A stretch of DNA of 64,000 bases from an uncultured Lachnospiraceae bacterium (lineage in GTDB: Bacteria > Bacillota > Clostridia > Lachnospirales > Lachnospiraceae), in NCBI GenBank assembly GCA_900315945.1, contig ONAZ01000009.1:17569-81568 (forward strand). The letters run 5' to 3'. Made by a program: the position numbers and the translations under genes. Shown in pieces: positions 63,809-64,000 of this stretch. The first letter of the stretch is position 1, and each line of letters starts with the position of its first letter. The notes below the pieces were generated by a model, which saw only the letters and a program-made list of their open reading frames with translations, was not told where the DNA came from and did no database searches.

Positions 63809-64000
63809 ATACTACTCCTGTCTCATAAAGATTCTTATATACCTTCGTCGGGTACAAATTAATATATGTATCAATAAGTTCTTTTGTAATCTTTTCATCC
63901 CTAATGAGTTTCTCTAACTTATCAAGAATATTCTCAGAACTTCCATCCAGATATTTATCTATATCACTAAGGAAATCCAAAAACTGTAATGTATATACAT
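63789..64000 (-). CDS. AbiEi/DUF6088-type antitoxin C-terminus (partial)
   Basis: Open frame from the window edge to TAG at 63789 (70 codons seen), overlapping the AbiEii start by 20 bases. FLDFLSDIDKYLDGSSENIL followed by LIDTYINLYPTKVYKNLYET resembles the C-terminus of AbiEi-type antitoxins, and the overlap with AbiEii is the standard order. The true start lies beyond the window. Confidence 0.65.
   Translation of the reverse strand, partial: VYTLQFLDFLSDIDKYLDGSSENILDKLEKLIRDEKITKELIDTYINLYPTKVYKNLYETGVVYAITQG

Overview
The window reads as a chromosome segment of a low-GC Gram-positive anaerobe in the Clostridia, most likely Lachnospiraceae. Supporting signs are the gene order around an intact S10-spc-alpha ribosomal operon, a type Z (zinc) S14, an enlarged L17, methionine aminopeptidase carrying an N-terminal SEC-C motif, an AIR synthase/Lrp/aminotransferase/trmL/ecfA1A2T operon, and strong A+T bias with AGGAGG-type ribosome binding sites. 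No tRNA or rRNA gene was recognised. Species is not decidable by eye.

Layout. 1-2.4 kb: a signalling cluster (7TM sensor cut by the window edge, an HPt protein interrupted by an in-frame amber stop, a stand-alone receiver) and truA. 2.4-8.2 kb: the shared ECF vitamin transporter module ecfT-ecfA2-ecfA1 behind trmL, an aminotransferase, an Lrp-type regulator and an AIR-synthase protein. 8.2-16.3 kb: a VanW/G5 surface protein, a TPR-like membrane protein, then an operon of WYL regulator, DegV, sce7726-type protein, DUF975 membrane protein and cation/proton antiporter, then murI. 16.3-32.4 kb: the whole ribosomal protein superoperon on the minus strand (rpsJ to rplQ) with secY, adk, a KOW protein, infA and rpoA. 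It has its promoter near 32.4 kb, several structured intergenic leaders, and two related about 70-nt RNA elements.

32.5-39.1 kb is the accessory region: a recombinase remnant, a type II restriction-modification system with a small XRE controller, palindromic GCTAACA repeats, a polypurine tract, an acetyltransferase, an ATPase remnant, and a HipA-like kinase with an N-terminal HTH and a small partner gene between two related palindromes. 39-46.2 kb: lipoprotein, EEP hydrolase, GPH transporter, mcp-uvrB, and a Nif11-like small protein.

46.2-52.7 kb is the most interesting coding block. A cobalamin riboswitch with a terminator stands before an operon of a membrane-anchored DUF4430 (transcobalamin-like) protein with an EF-hand loop, a dedicated ECF transporter (T, fused A-A, S), and a large secreted alpha/alpha-barrel (prenyltransferase-like) protein. 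This looks like a bacterial corrinoid capture and uptake system that uses the two folds found in vertebrate transcobalamin and intrinsic factor.

52.7-64 kb: secA, then a gene-free stretch of nearly 1 kb with a strong plus-strand promoter and many paired segments, best read as a large (about 660 nt) structured noncoding RNA. It is followed by map, a SurA-like protein, an NlpC/P60 hydrolase, an HD protein, a 7TM-EAL phosphodiesterase, a low-molecular-weight phosphatase, a Fic protein under an operator-rich promoter, and a broken AbiE-type toxin-antitoxin locus at the right edge.
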